Source: Levilinea saccharolytica (GTDB lineage: Bacteria > Chloroflexota > Anaerolineae > Anaerolineales > Anaerolineaceae). From it: 64,000 nt of DNA. Position 1 is the stretch's first letter. Each line of letters starts with the position of its first letter. The DNA lies in NCBI RefSeq assembly GCF_001306035.1, contig NZ_LGCM01000038.1:1-64000 (forward strand), read 5' to 3'. Below the pieces are notes generated by a model. That model worked only from the letters and a program-made list of their open reading frames with translations. It did not search any database and was not told where the DNA came from. Both the position numbers and the translations under genes were made by a program. Below, piece after piece: positions 45,448 to 53,695 of this stretch.

Positions 45448-46776
45448 ATGACGCCAAAACTTTTCTTAGCTGATGAGGTGCTGAGCCTCAATTCGCAGGG
45501 GGATATTTTTAAGCCGGGTTATGTCTTGATCGATGACGACCGGCTGGTTGAAGTGGGTCCGCAAAGCGCGCTGCAAGGCCGCCGCCTGGACGGCGCAATT
45601 CACCTGGAGCGGCGGCTGGTGATGCCGGGTTTGGTGAACGCGCACACCCACACCCCCATGTCTCTCTTTCGCGGCATGGCTGAGCCCTATTCTCTATTCA
45701 CCTTTGAAGGCTGGTATGCGGGCATTCGCGGGTTAGAAGCGGTGATGGACGGCGATATGGTCCCTCAGGCGGTGGCGGTATCCTGCGCGGAGATGATCCG
45801 CACGGGCACTACCTGCTTCGCCGACCAATACTTCTACATGGAGCGCGTGCTTCCGGTGGTGGCCCAAAGCGGTCTGCGGGCAGCCCTGGCTTATGGGATT
45901 GTGGAGCTGGGGGACGAAAGTGCCCGCCGCCGCGAACTGGATTCGGCTCGCCGCTTTTTGAGCCTGATCCGCGACCACCCGCGCCTGACGGGTTGGGTGG
46001 GGCCGCACGCCTTTTTTGTGGATAACAGCCTGGAAGCCATCCAGATGGAAATCGCCCTGGCGGATGAATTTTCCACCGGGCTGCATTTTCACCTGGCCAC
46101 CAGCGGCGAAGAAGAACGCTACTGCCGCGAGCACTACGGCGTTTCGGCGGTGGAGCAGATGCGGCGCCTGGGGCTGCTGGATCGGCGTCTGTTGGCGGCG
46201 CACTGTATCACCATCCCCGAAGAGGATTTTGCGGCCCTGGCTGCCCATCCTTTCACGGCGGTGATTGCCCCTTCGGCCTGCATGCGCAGCGGCGCGGCCA
46301 TTGCCCCGCTGAAAGGCATGCGGCGAGCGGGGATTAACACCGCCCTGGGCACGGATAATGTGGCCAACAATAACTCCTACGATCTGTTCAAAGAAATGCA
46401 GCTGGCGGGTAAGCTGATGTCGCTGCGGGAACAGGAACCCTCCGCCATTCCCGCACGCGAGATTGTGGAAATGGCTACCCTGGGCGGGGCGCGCGCCCTG
46501 GGCCTGGAGCATGAAATTGGTTCGCTGGAGCCGGGCAAGAAGGCCGATTTGATCACCCTGGATCTGGATGAAATTGGCTGGGGCCCGCGCGGCGGGCAGG
46601 ATATTTACACGGCGCTGGTGTATTCGGTGGGCGGCTACCATGTGCGCGATGTGATGGTGGACGGGCGCTGGCTGCTGCGGCATGGGCGCCTGACCACCCT
46701 GGATTATGCGTTGATGTCCGAAGGGCTAGATTTGGCCCAGGCTGAACTTCAGCGGCGGGTGCAGGCGGCGGGTTAA
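45448..46776 (+). CDS. Amidohydrolase of the MTA/SAH deaminase (SsnA/MtaD-like) group
   Basis: This 442-aa metal-dependent deaminase acts on a purine-type substrate. Motifs are NAHTHTPMSLFRGMAE (metal His pair), GLHFHLATSGEE, LLAAHCITI and ALGTDNVANNNSYDLF. The last follows the family's GTDxxxSNN pattern. 5'-methylthioadenosine, S-adenosylhomocysteine, adenosine or guanine are all possible, and the operon context favours a nucleoside or base. ATG 45448 is chosen at the start of homology, but no Shine-Dalgarno is present; a longer frame to 45358 would cover the operator. The stop is one base before the M20 start. Confidence 0.82.
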   Translation: MTPKLFLADEVLSLNSQGDIFKPGYVLIDDDRLVEVGPQSALQGRRLDGAIHLERRLVMPGLVNAHTHTPMSLFRGMAEPYSLFTFEGWYAGIRGLEAVMDGDMVPQAVAVSCAEMIRTGTTCFADQYFYMERVLPVVAQSGLRAALAYGIVELGDESARRRELDSARRFLSLIRDHPRLTGWVGPHAFFVDNSLEAIQMEIALADEFSTGLHFHLATSGEEERYCREHYGVSAVEQMRRLGLLDRRLLAAHCITIPEEDFAALAAHPFTAVIAPSACMRSGAAIAPLKGMRRAGINTALGTDNVANNNSYDLFKEMQLAGKLMSLREQEPSAIPAREIVEMATLGGARALGLEHEIGSLEPGKKADLITLDLDEIGWGPRGGQDIYTALVYSVGGYHVRDVMVDGRWLLRHGRLTTLDYALMSEGLDLAQAELQRRVQAAG

Positions 46777-46777
46777 C

Positions 46778-48001
46778 ATGCTTTCGCCCGAAGCCTTGCT
46801 CCGCAGCGCGCGCCGCTACGCCCCCCAGGTGGAGGCTTTTTTGGGGGATTTGGTGCGCATCCCGTCGGTGAACGGCAGCCACCCCGAAAAAGCTGCGGCG
46901 GAACGGGCTTTCGCAGAGGCGCAGCGCCTGGGGCTGACGGCGGCTCTGCCCGCGCGCGACCCGCAGCGGCCCAATTTTTTGGCCGAATGGGGGCGAGGCA
47001 GGGCTGGTTTTGCGCTGATCGCCCATATGGATACGGTGGCGGCGGGTGACCCGCAGGCGTGGAGCTGCCCGCCTTTTGCGGGAGAGGTGCGCGGGGGGCG
47101 CCTTTTGGGGCGCGGTGCGGCGGATAACAAAGCCGGGCTGGCCTGCGGGCTGTACACCCTGGCTTTGCTGCGCGATGAGGGCATTTTAGACCCTGACGCG
47201 GCGCGGGTGTGGATGGCGGGGGTGGCAGACGAAGAATCCGGCGCCTGTTCGCCGCTGGGTGTGCGCTATTTGCTGGATGAGGGGCTCATTCCGGCACAGG
47301 CGGCCATTTACACCTACACCAGCGATATCATCTGCATTGGCCACCGCGGGCTGCTGCGTTTTCGCGTGTTGGCCCGCGGGCGCGCGGTGCATTCGGGCAG
47401 CCCGGCCTGGAGCCGCGGTGAAGAAGGCGTGAACGCTTCCACCGGCCTGGCCGAGGTTTTGCTGCGCCTGGAAAAGCTGCTGCCGCCCGATTCTCACCCG
47501 GCTTTTCCGGGGATGCGCACCACGCTGACCCCGGGGACGCTGCTGCACGGGGGGGAATTTGAGAGTATGGTTCCGGCGGCAGCCGAGGCGCTGGTGGATG
47601 TGCGCCTGCTGCCGGGGATGAGCGCCGAGGCGGTGTTGGCTGCGGTGGAGGGTGTCTTACGAGAGGTAGCGGCGGCGCGGCCGGGTTTGGGCCTGTCGCT
47701 GGAAGTGAAGAACCGCCTGCCCGCGGCTTTGGTGCCCGCGGATCACCGTCTGGTGCGGGCTGCGCAGGATTACACCCGCCTTCTGACGGGCCGCAGTTGG
47801 CCGGTGGAGGGGGCTGGACCAGCCAATGAGGGCTATATGCTCATCGAGCAGGGCATCCCCACCCTGTGCGGCTTTGGCCCCACAGGCGGCGGCGCGCATG
47901 CGGCGGATGAGTGGGTGGATCTGGCTAGTTTACCGGTGACAATGGCCATGTATGCTGGCATCATTCATGCGGTATTGAATTCTGACACGGAGGAAAACTG
48001 A
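46778..48001 (+). CDS. M20-family metallopeptidase/amidohydrolase
   Basis: This 407-aa zinc enzyme is of the ArgE/DapE/CPG2 group. Ligands and catalytic residues are HMDTVAAGD (His), GAADNKAGLA (bridging Asp), VADEESGA (catalytic Glu pair) and a C-terminal GGGAHAADEWV (His). The dimerisation lid is at about residues 190-300. The gene starts one base after the amidohydrolase and ends two bases before the RarA-like gene, so the three are coupled. In this operon, hydrolysis of an N-carbamoyl or N-acyl compound from base breakdown is plausible; peptidase activity cannot be excluded. Confidence 0.83.
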   Translation: MLSPEALLRSARRYAPQVEAFLGDLVRIPSVNGSHPEKAAAERAFAEAQRLGLTAALPARDPQRPNFLAEWGRGRAGFALIAHMDTVAAGDPQAWSCPPFAGEVRGGRLLGRGAADNKAGLACGLYTLALLRDEGILDPDAARVWMAGVADEESGACSPLGVRYLLDEGLIPAQAAIYTYTSDIICIGHRGLLRFRVLARGRAVHSGSPAWSRGEEGVNASTGLAEVLLRLEKLLPPDSHPAFPGMRTTLTPGTLLHGGEFESMVPAAAEALVDVRLLPGMSAEAVLAAVEGVLREVAAARPGLGLSLEVKNRLPAALVPADHRLVRAAQDYTRLLTGRSWPVEGAGPANEGYMLIEQGIPTLCGFGPTGGGAHAADEWVDLASLPVTMAMYAGIIHAVLNSDTEEN

Positions 48002-48003
48002 CC

Positions 48004-48585
48004 ATGCCTGTACATTATTCGCAAGACCCCTGGACGCGCGTGCGCACCCGCCACGATATCCCCGCGGATGAGATCATCTCGGCTTTGCAAAAAGAAATTC
48101 GCCGCGGGCACACCGAGAACGCGGCCTTGATCGCCTATGAGATGATGACCACCAGCGCGGAACTGGAAGCCTATATGTGGAAGCGGCTGCTGTGCATTTC
48201 GGTGGAAGATGTGGGCTTTGGCAACCCTCAGGCCGCCAGCCAGGTGTACACCCTCTTCAAAATGCACGAAGTCTACCAGCGCGGTGAGGGCGACCGGCTG
48301 CTGTTTGGCATTCACGCCGTGCGCGTGCTGTGCCTGAGCCAGAAGGACCGCTCAACGGACGAGCTGGTCAACTGGATGCACGCGGTGGTGGAAGAGGGCG
48401 GACGCCTGCCGGAAATTCCCGATTATGCGCTGGATATGCACACCGCCCGCGGGCAGCAGATGGGGCGGGATCTGGATTATTTCCTGGCTGTCGGCTCGCA
48501 GGTGGAGCCGGAACTGGCCGACCGCGACCGCACCTACCGCCAGCGCCTGTTGGAGATTGTGGCCGAGCGCAAAAAAGCGCAGTGA
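48004..48585 (+). CDS. Free-standing RarA/MgsA C-terminal-like protein (no AAA+ domain)
   Basis: This 193-aa protein resembles the MgsA_C helical tetramerisation part of RarA, the replication-associated recombination ATPase. It has HDIPADEIISALQKEIRRGHTENAALIAYEMM, then LEAYMWKRLLCISVEDVGFGNPQAA, which corresponds to the RarA ...R(R)L...SEDIG...PQA... segment. No Walker motifs are present and the frame starts cleanly at ATG 48004, so it is a gene in its own right and not a broken RarA. It sits two bases after a metabolic M20 gene. What a scaffold domain does alone here is unknown. A promoter for gntR follows. Confidence 0.65.
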   Translation: MPVHYSQDPWTRVRTRHDIPADEIISALQKEIRRGHTENAALIAYEMMTTSAELEAYMWKRLLCISVEDVGFGNPQAASQVYTLFKMHEVYQRGEGDRLLFGIHAVRVLCLSQKDRSTDELVNWMHAVVEEGGRLPEIPDYALDMHTARGQQMGRDLDYFLAVGSQVEPELADRDRTYRQRLLEIVAERKKAQ

Positions 48586-48603
48586 TGCTTGCAAGGTCGC
48601 AAC

Positions 48604-48632
48604 TTGACATATCATCCGCTATTTTGTACAAT
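48604..48632 (+). promoter_or_regulatory. Promoter of the GntR regulator gene
   Basis: TTGACA (48604-48609), a 17-base spacer and TACAAT (48627-48632): a near-consensus promoter. The predicted start is near 48639, inside operator B. Confidence 0.82.
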
Positions 48633-48636
48633 CGAA

Positions 48637-48658
48637 ACTGATCCTACCAGCATACCAT
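48637..48658. promoter_or_regulatory. Candidate GntR/FadR-type operator B
   Basis: ACTGATCCTACCA (48637-48649) is the exact reverse complement of 13 bases at operator A (45359-45371). It is followed by GCATACCAT (48650-48658), one base different from the matching part of A. The location on the transcription start predicts autorepression. Confidence 0.55.
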
Positions 48659-48677
48659 AGGAACGGCAGGTAGATTC

Positions 48678-49400
48678 ATGGACATTCGCTTTCAACCCAT
48701 TGCTCGCAGTACGATGAGTAAAGATATCATCCGGATGATCATTGACATGATCAACACCGGCAAACTCCGGCCGGGTTCCAAACTCCCCTCTGAACGTGAA
48801 TTGATGGAACAGCTCAAAGTCAGCCGCTCGCCGGTGCGCGAGGCGCTGCGCTCCTTGACTCTGGTGGGCTTGCTGGAAACCGTGCCAGGGGGCGGCACCT
48901 ATGTGAGTGAAAACCTGGCCAGCGATATGATCGCCGAACAGTTGGAATGGTCGCGTCTGCTCACCGAGCCGGATATCGTCGAAATCATCGAGGTGCGCGA
49001 CCCGCTGGAGATTCAGGCGGCCGGGTTGGCAGCGCTGCGCGCCACCCCCGAAGCATTGGCGCATCTGCGTGAGGTGGTCGAAGGTTACTTGACCTCAGGG
49101 GATGATATTCTCAAAGCGGTGGAGATGGATTGGGAATTCCACCGTACCATCTTAAACATGGCGCAAAACAACCTCTTGAGTCAGTTGTTGGATACCATTC
49201 ACGGCATTTGGAACAACTACCGCGCCGAACAGAAGGTGCATTTTTCCAAAGCCAGCGAATTGGACCAGGATTTTGTCGAGGTCTTAGAGGCAATTGAACT
49301 GGGCGATGAGGCCCGCGCGCGTTTCGCGATGGAACGCCATCTGCTGCACAGCCGCCAAATTTCGGTGTATGACGTCCACAGTCTTAAAAGTGACTCTTAG
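48678..49400 (+). CDS. GntR-family transcriptional regulator (FadR subfamily, FCD domain)
   Basis: This 240-aa repressor or activator has an N-terminal winged helix (about residues 10-75: GKLRPGSKLPSERELMEQLKVSRSPVREALRSLTLVGLLETVPGGGTYV, with the family's arginine-rich recognition helix). The all-helical FCD ligand domain (about 90-230) has likely metal-binding positions in EIIEVRDPLE, DWEFHRTIL and AMERHLLHSRQ. Ligands of FCD proteins are usually small carboxylates or sugar acids; here a nucleoside-derived sugar or base product is likely. Its own promoter carries an operator shared with the deoB/amidohydrolase region. Confidence 0.9.
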   Translation: MDIRFQPIARSTMSKDIIRMIIDMINTGKLRPGSKLPSERELMEQLKVSRSPVREALRSLTLVGLLETVPGGGTYVSENLASDMIAEQLEWSRLLTEPDIVEIIEVRDPLEIQAAGLAALRATPEALAHLREVVEGYLTSGDDILKAVEMDWEFHRTILNMAQNNLLSQLLDTIHGIWNNYRAEQKVHFSKASELDQDFVEVLEAIELGDEARARFAMERHLLHSRQISVYDVHSLKSDS

Positions 49401-49420
49401 CGGTTCTGACTCAGCGAACT

Positions 49421-49449
49421 TTGACAACCCTACATCCTTCAGGTTGAAT
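49421..49449 (+). promoter_or_regulatory. Candidate promoter of the nucleoside ABC importer operon
   Basis: TTGACA (49421-49426), a 17-base spacer and TTGAAT (49444-49449). This leaves a long leader, about 220 bases, to ATG 49680. No GntR operator copy was seen in it. Confidence 0.55.
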
Positions 49450-49679
49450 CCTGGCCCCCATTGTCGCCCGAACGCCGGATGGCCAGTTTTCAAATTGTGG
49501 CTCCAGGCCTGTCTGTGAGCCGTGGGTGGGCGCGCAAATGCCGCCCGCATTCTTAGCGAGGAGGAGGAGGACCGCCTATACGTGAGATGATGTAGATATT
49601 TCGCTCCAACGAATGGGTAAACACGCGAGAAACTCTACCCAGTTTCAACCCTAACCCTGTTTTACCAAATGGAGAACGC
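49450..49679 (+). other. Long 5' leader of the nucleoside-importer operon
   Basis: About 230 bases without a credible gene lie between the promoter and the binding-protein ATG. A GGAGGAGGAGG run at 49560-49570 resembles a Shine-Dalgarno, but frames after it close within a few codons (GTG AGA TGA; ATG ATG TAG). A translated mini-leader or structured control element is possible. The conserved core of purine riboswitches was not found. Confidence 0.4.
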
Positions 49680-50846
49680 ATGATTCGCAAAACTTTAGCA
49701 TCCCTGGTACTGTTGATGGTCATGATGGCCATGCTGGTGGGCTGCGCCCCGGCCGCCACGCCCGAACCTGCTGCCCCGGCGGAACCTGCCGCTCCGGCCG
49801 AACCCGCCGCTCCCGCGGAACCGGCTGCCCCCGCGGAACCGGCTGCCCCGGCTCAGCCCGAAGCCAAAACCTACAAAGTGGCGTTGATCGCTTCCCTGCT
49901 CGGCGATAAGTCCTTCATGGACTCGGCCGCGGCCGGCATTAAGCTGGTCAACGAGAATATGCCCAATGTTGAAACCAAGATCATCGAGAACGCGGATGTC
50001 GGTGAACAGCAGTTGGCCGCCCGCGCCATGGCCGAGCAGGGTTATGACCTGGTCGTCACCATTGGTTACGGCTCCGCGGACTGGACCGATGAAATTGCGG
50101 CTGCCTTCCCGGACACTAAGTTCGCCATTGTGGACGCCACCCTGGCTCAGCCCAACGGCACGGGCCTGGTCTTCCGCGAGGACGAAGGCTCCTTCACCGT
50201 GGGTATGGTGGCTGCCATGCTGACCAAGACCAAGAAGGTCGGTTACATCGGCGGTATGGATGTTCCGCTGCTGCGCCGCTTCGAACTGGGCTACATCCAG
50301 GGCGTCAAGTACGTGGATCCTTCCATCGAAGTGGTTTCCGGCTGGATCGGCGATTTCAACGATGCCAACAAGGGTAAGGAATTGGCCCTGACCCAGTATC
50401 AGGAAGGCGTGGACATCATCTTCGCGGCGGCTGGTAAGGCTGGCGAAGGCGTGCTGAACGCTTCGAAGGAACGCGGTCTGTATTCCATCGGCGTGGACTC
50501 CGACCAGGACTACCTCTATCCTGGCCATGTCATCACCTCCATGATGAAGCGTGTGGACCTCTCCATCTACGGCGCGGTTCAGGCCCTGGTGGCGGGTGAA
50601 CTTTCTGGCGGCACCAAAGTCTTCGGTTTGAAAGAAGACGGCGTTGGCATGTGCTACCTGTACGACATTGATACCGAATTCCTGGATAACGGCCCTGCAG
50701 ATATGGCCGCTAAGATGAAAGACGAAGTAATCCCTGCTGTTAAGACCGCTGTGGAAAAGATCAAATCGGGTGAGATGTGCGTGAAGGATTACATGGAAGT
50801 GTTCCCCTGTGAAAATCCGGCCCCCGAAGGTGGCATGGGTAAGTAA
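49680..50846 (+). CDS. BmpA/PnrA-type nucleoside-binding lipoprotein of ABC importer
   Basis: This 388-aa extracytoplasmic protein is the receptor for purine and other nucleosides in the BMP family. The signal ends in MLVGC (Cys22). A linker of five EPAAPA repeats (residues 29-58) leads to the BMP domain, with KVALIASLLGDKSFMDSAAAGI, the PDTKFAIVDA segment, FREDEGSFTVGMVAAML, YIGGMDVPLLRRFELGYIQG and GVDSDQDYLYPGHVITSMMKR, as in PnrA and BmpA. GGAGAACGC stands before ATG 49680. The ATPase and two permeases follow, and the nucleoside-cleaving enzymes lie just downstream, so nucleoside uptake is well supported. Confidence 0.9.
   Translation: MIRKTLASLVLLMVMMAMLVGCAPAATPEPAAPAEPAAPAEPAAPAEPAAPAEPAAPAQPEAKTYKVALIASLLGDKSFMDSAAAGIKLVNENMPNVETKIIENADVGEQQLAARAMAEQGYDLVVTIGYGSADWTDEIAAAFPDTKFAIVDATLAQPNGTGLVFREDEGSFTVGMVAAMLTKTKKVGYIGGMDVPLLRRFELGYIQGVKYVDPSIEVVSGWIGDFNDANKGKELALTQYQEGVDIIFAAAGKAGEGVLNASKERGLYSIGVDSDQDYLYPGHVITSMMKRVDLSIYGAVQALVAGELSGGTKVFGLKEDGVGMCYLYDIDTEFLDNGPADMAAKMKDEVIPAVKTAVEKIKSGEMCVKDYMEVFPCENPAPEGGMGK
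49764..49853 (+). repeat. Tandem repeat coding for (EPAAPA)x5 lipoprotein linker
   Basis: Five 18-base units encode Glu-Pro-Ala-Ala-Pro-Ala between lipid anchor and binding domain of the BMP-type protein. The units vary slightly at third positions, and length variation between strains is likely. Confidence 0.85.
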
Positions 50847-50868
50847 GCAGCGGATCTTGTCGTAAGAG

Positions 50869-50903
50869 AACGGAGGGCAGGGGCCTGCCCTTGCCCTCCC
50901 GTT
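50869..50903 (+). terminator. Intra-operon hairpin after the nucleoside-binding gene
   Basis: AACGGAGGGCA (50869-50879) pairs with TGCCCTCCCGTT (50892-50903), one bulged base, followed only by TTCC. It probably acts as an attenuator or 3'-end stabiliser, as after the peptide-binding gene at 41880. Confidence 0.55.
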
Positions 50904-50927
50904 TCCTTCAACCAGGAGGCAGCAAAC

Positions 50928-52493
50928 GTGACGAACGCAGTTGAGATGATTGGGATCCGCAAGGTATACCCAGGGGTCATAGCGAACAACAATGTGAACT
51001 TTTCGGTTGCGACGGGGGAAATTCACGCCCTGGTTGGCGAAAACGGCGCTGGTAAAAGCACGTTGATGAACGTTCTCTTTGGGTTAACCCGTCCGGAAGA
51101 AGGCCAGATTTTCATTAACGGCAAGCAGGTGCATATACACAAGAATTCTGATGCGATTGCGCTGGGCATTGGCATGGTTCATCAAAGCTTCAAGCTGGTT
51201 CCTTCTTTCACCGTGACCGAAAATATCACCCTGGGCGGTGAGCCGCGCAAAGGCTTGTTGGTAGACCGCAAAGCGGCTCATGACAATATTGTGGAAATTT
51301 CGAAACGCTTTGGTCTGCAGGTGGACCCTGACGCCCGCATTCGCGATTTGCCCGTGGGCGTTCAGCAGCGCGTTGAAATTCTGAAGGCTTTGTATCATAA
51401 CGCAGATATTCTTATTCTGGATGAGCCGACGGCGGTGTTGACCCCCCAGGAGACGCGCGATTTATTTGGCGTGATTCGTTCATTAGTCGCCAAGGGGAAG
51501 ACCGTTATCTTCATTACGCATAAGTTCAATGAAGTGATGACGATTTCCGACCGTGTAACGGTGATGCGGGACGGCAAGGTGGTGGAAACCAAGGATACCA
51601 AAGACACCAACCCTACCGAATTGGCCCGCATGATGGTTGGCCGCGACGTGCTGCTGCGCGTGGATAAGGCCCCGGCCAACCCCAAAGATGTGGTTTTGGA
51701 AGTGCAAGACCTGGAAGTGCTCGACAACCGCAATCTGAAAGCCGTGCGCGGCTTGAGCTTGCAGGTGCGGGCGGGCGAGATCCTCGGCATTGCCGGTGTG
51801 GAAGGCAATGGGCAGCGCGAGCTGGTGGAAGCCATCGTGGGGCTGCGGCCGGTGTACAGCGGCAAGGTGGTCATGCAAGGCAAAGAGATCACCCATGCCA
51901 GTGTGCGCCAGCGCCGCGACGACGGCATTTCCTGCGTGCCCGAAGACCGCTATGTGCGCGGCGTGGCTTTGCGCGCCACCCTGGAAGACAATTTGATCGT
52001 GGAATCCTATTTTAAAGAGCCGATTGGCAGAGGGATGCTCATTGATCTGAACCAGGTGACGGAATTCTCGCAAAATTTGATCAAGAAATTTGACGTGCGC
52101 ACCCCCAGTTCCAAAGTGACCGCTGGGGCGCTTTCGGGCGGCAATATGCAGAAAGTGGTGTTGGCGCGCGAGCTGAGTCTGGACCCAACCCTTTTGATTG
52201 TCGCCCAGCCCACCCGCGGTTTGGATGTGGGCAGCATCGAGTTTGTTCACCGCACCATCATCGAAGCCCGCGACCGGGGGGCAGCCGTGCTGCTGGTTTC
52301 GGCTGAATTGGAAGAAATTATGTCGCTCAGCGACCGCATTAACGTGGTGTACGAAGGGCGCATTATGGGTGAGGTGAGCGGCGCCGAGGCGGACGAAGAA
52401 TCCCTGGGGCTGTGGATGGCGGGCGTTGGCGGAAATGCGGAAGCGGCTCATGAAGCCTCCAGTGAACACACCGCCGAGACGTTGAAAGGTTAA
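50928..52493 (+). CDS. Nucleoside ABC importer ATPase (two fused nucleotide-binding domains, BmpB/YufO-like)
   Basis: This 521-aa protein has two ABC domains in tandem, as in sugar and nucleoside importers. Domain 1 has Walker A GENGAGKSTL, a LPVGVQQRVEILKAL signature and ILILDEPTAVLTPQE. Domain 2 has a degenerate P-loop GVEGNGQRELV, signature LSGGNMQKVVLARE and a changed Walker B LLIVAQPTRGLDVG, where Gln-Pro replaces the usual Glu-Pro. The start is GTG 50928 with AGGAGG nine bases before. It is followed by two permease genes of the same system. One competent and one degenerate site is the family norm. Confidence 0.92.
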   Translation: MTNAVEMIGIRKVYPGVIANNNVNFSVATGEIHALVGENGAGKSTLMNVLFGLTRPEEGQIFINGKQVHIHKNSDAIALGIGMVHQSFKLVPSFTVTENITLGGEPRKGLLVDRKAAHDNIVEISKRFGLQVDPDARIRDLPVGVQQRVEILKALYHNADILILDEPTAVLTPQETRDLFGVIRSLVAKGKTVIFITHKFNEVMTISDRVTVMRDGKVVETKDTKDTNPTELARMMVGRDVLLRVDKAPANPKDVVLEVQDLEVLDNRNLKAVRGLSLQVRAGEILGIAGVEGNGQRELVEAIVGLRPVYSGKVVMQGKEITHASVRQRRDDGISCVPEDRYVRGVALRATLEDNLIVESYFKEPIGRGMLIDLNQVTEFSQNLIKKFDVRTPSSKVTAGALSGGNMQKVVLARELSLDPTLLIVAQPTRGLDVGSIEFVHRTIIEARDRGAAVLLVSAELEEIMSLSDRINVVYEGRIMGEVSGAEADEESLGLWMAGVGGNAEAAHEASSEHTAETLKG

Positions 52494-52505
52494 AGGAGGA
52501 TTCTC

Positions 52506-53663
52506 GTGAGCAAATTCATGAATTCCATGCGGGGCATTCTTCAGCGCTCATTCACGTTGGGCCTCAGCATTTTGATGGCAATCCTGGTGGGTTCGATCAT
52601 TATGCTGATTGATAACCATAACCCCATTGAGGTCTACCGGCTGCTGCTGGAAGGCGCGTTTGGCAGTACCCGTGGGCTGTTTATCACCATGCAGCGCGCC
52701 ACGCCCCTGATCTTCACGGCCATCGCCTCTACCCTGGCGTTCCGCACGGGCGTGTTTAACGTGGGTGTGGAAGGCCAGTTCTTCATCGGCGCCATTGTGG
52801 GAACCTGGGTGGGCTATGCCTTCCAGATGCCCGCGGTGATCCACCTGCCGCTGACGCTGCTGGCGGGCTTCATCGGCGGGGCGGCCTGGGCGTATTTCCC
52901 CACTGTCATGCGCCAGAAACTGGGGGTGAACGAAATCATCACCACCATCATGACCAACTACATCGCCACCTTTTTGATCTCGTATCTGACCAACTACCCC
53001 ATGCGCGCCAGCGCCACCACACCGGAGACCCCTCCTGTGCAGGTGACGGCGCGGCTGCCGCAGTTTGTGGAGATCAGCAAGGAGTTTGGCAAAGGCTCGC
53101 AGGCGCATGTGGGTATCTTCATCGCCTTAGCGGTGGTGGTGATCATGTGGTTCATCTTCCGCCGCACCAAGCTGGGCTACGAATGGCGCATGGTGGGTCT
53201 CTCGCACATGTTCTCGGAATTTGGCGGCGTCAACCTCAACCGCACCTTCATCAGCGGCATGTTGGTCAGCGGCGGCATCGCTGGCCTGGGCGGCATTGTG
53301 GAAATTTTGGGGGTGTGGCGCGAATACAAGAACCTGTTTGCGGTTGGCTTCGGTTTTCGCGGCAACCTGGCGTCTCTACTGGGCGGGCAGACGGTCATCG
53401 GTTCAACCGTGGCGGCCATCTTCTACGGCGGGATGGAATCGGGCGCGCTCAGTTTGGAATGGGGCGCAGGGGTTCCCCGCCAGTTGATTGACATCATCGT
53501 CGGTCTGGTGATCTTCTTCATGGCCGCCGAAGGCATGTGGGATTTCCTGCGGCGGCGCAAGGCGGCTGCCAAGAGCGGCGGCGACGCCCCCACCGCCGGA
53601 CAGACACCGGCCAAACCCGCCGAAAAGACGGAAGCCGCCGGTCAGGCTGCTCAGGCTAAGTGA
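52506..53663 (+). CDS. Nucleoside ABC importer permease 1 (YufP/BmpC-like)
   Basis: This 385-aa membrane protein of the BPD_transp_2 type has about ten helices, with FRTGVFNVGVEGQFFIGAIVGTWVG near residues 80-105 (the AFRxGxxNIGxEGQ hallmark) and a coupling-helix region GYEWRMVGLSHMFSEFGGVNLNRT. The C-terminus is a charged Ala/Lys/Pro-rich cytoplasmic tail (about 355-385), longer than usual. The start is GTG 52506, with AGGAGG before it. It works with the second permease as a heterodimer. Confidence 0.9.
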   Translation: MSKFMNSMRGILQRSFTLGLSILMAILVGSIIMLIDNHNPIEVYRLLLEGAFGSTRGLFITMQRATPLIFTAIASTLAFRTGVFNVGVEGQFFIGAIVGTWVGYAFQMPAVIHLPLTLLAGFIGGAAWAYFPTVMRQKLGVNEIITTIMTNYIATFLISYLTNYPMRASATTPETPPVQVTARLPQFVEISKEFGKGSQAHVGIFIALAVVVIMWFIFRRTKLGYEWRMVGLSHMFSEFGGVNLNRTFISGMLVSGGIAGLGGIVEILGVWREYKNLFAVGFGFRGNLASLLGGQTVIGSTVAAIFYGGMESGALSLEWGAGVPRQLIDIIVGLVIFFMAAEGMWDFLRRRKAAAKSGGDAPTAGQTPAKPAEKTEAAGQAAQAK

Positions 53664-53695
53664 ACTGGATGAACCGATAAGGAGCGGACCAAACC

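Noticed and set aside
49560-49600. Small gene behind GGAGGAGGAGG
   Set aside because: All starts within range close after one to three codons, so no protein of meaningful length is encoded.
49764-49853. Regular repeats as a CRISPR-like array
   Set aside because: They are 18-base in-frame codon repeats for a lipoprotein linker, without spacers. No CRISPR array was seen anywhere in the window.
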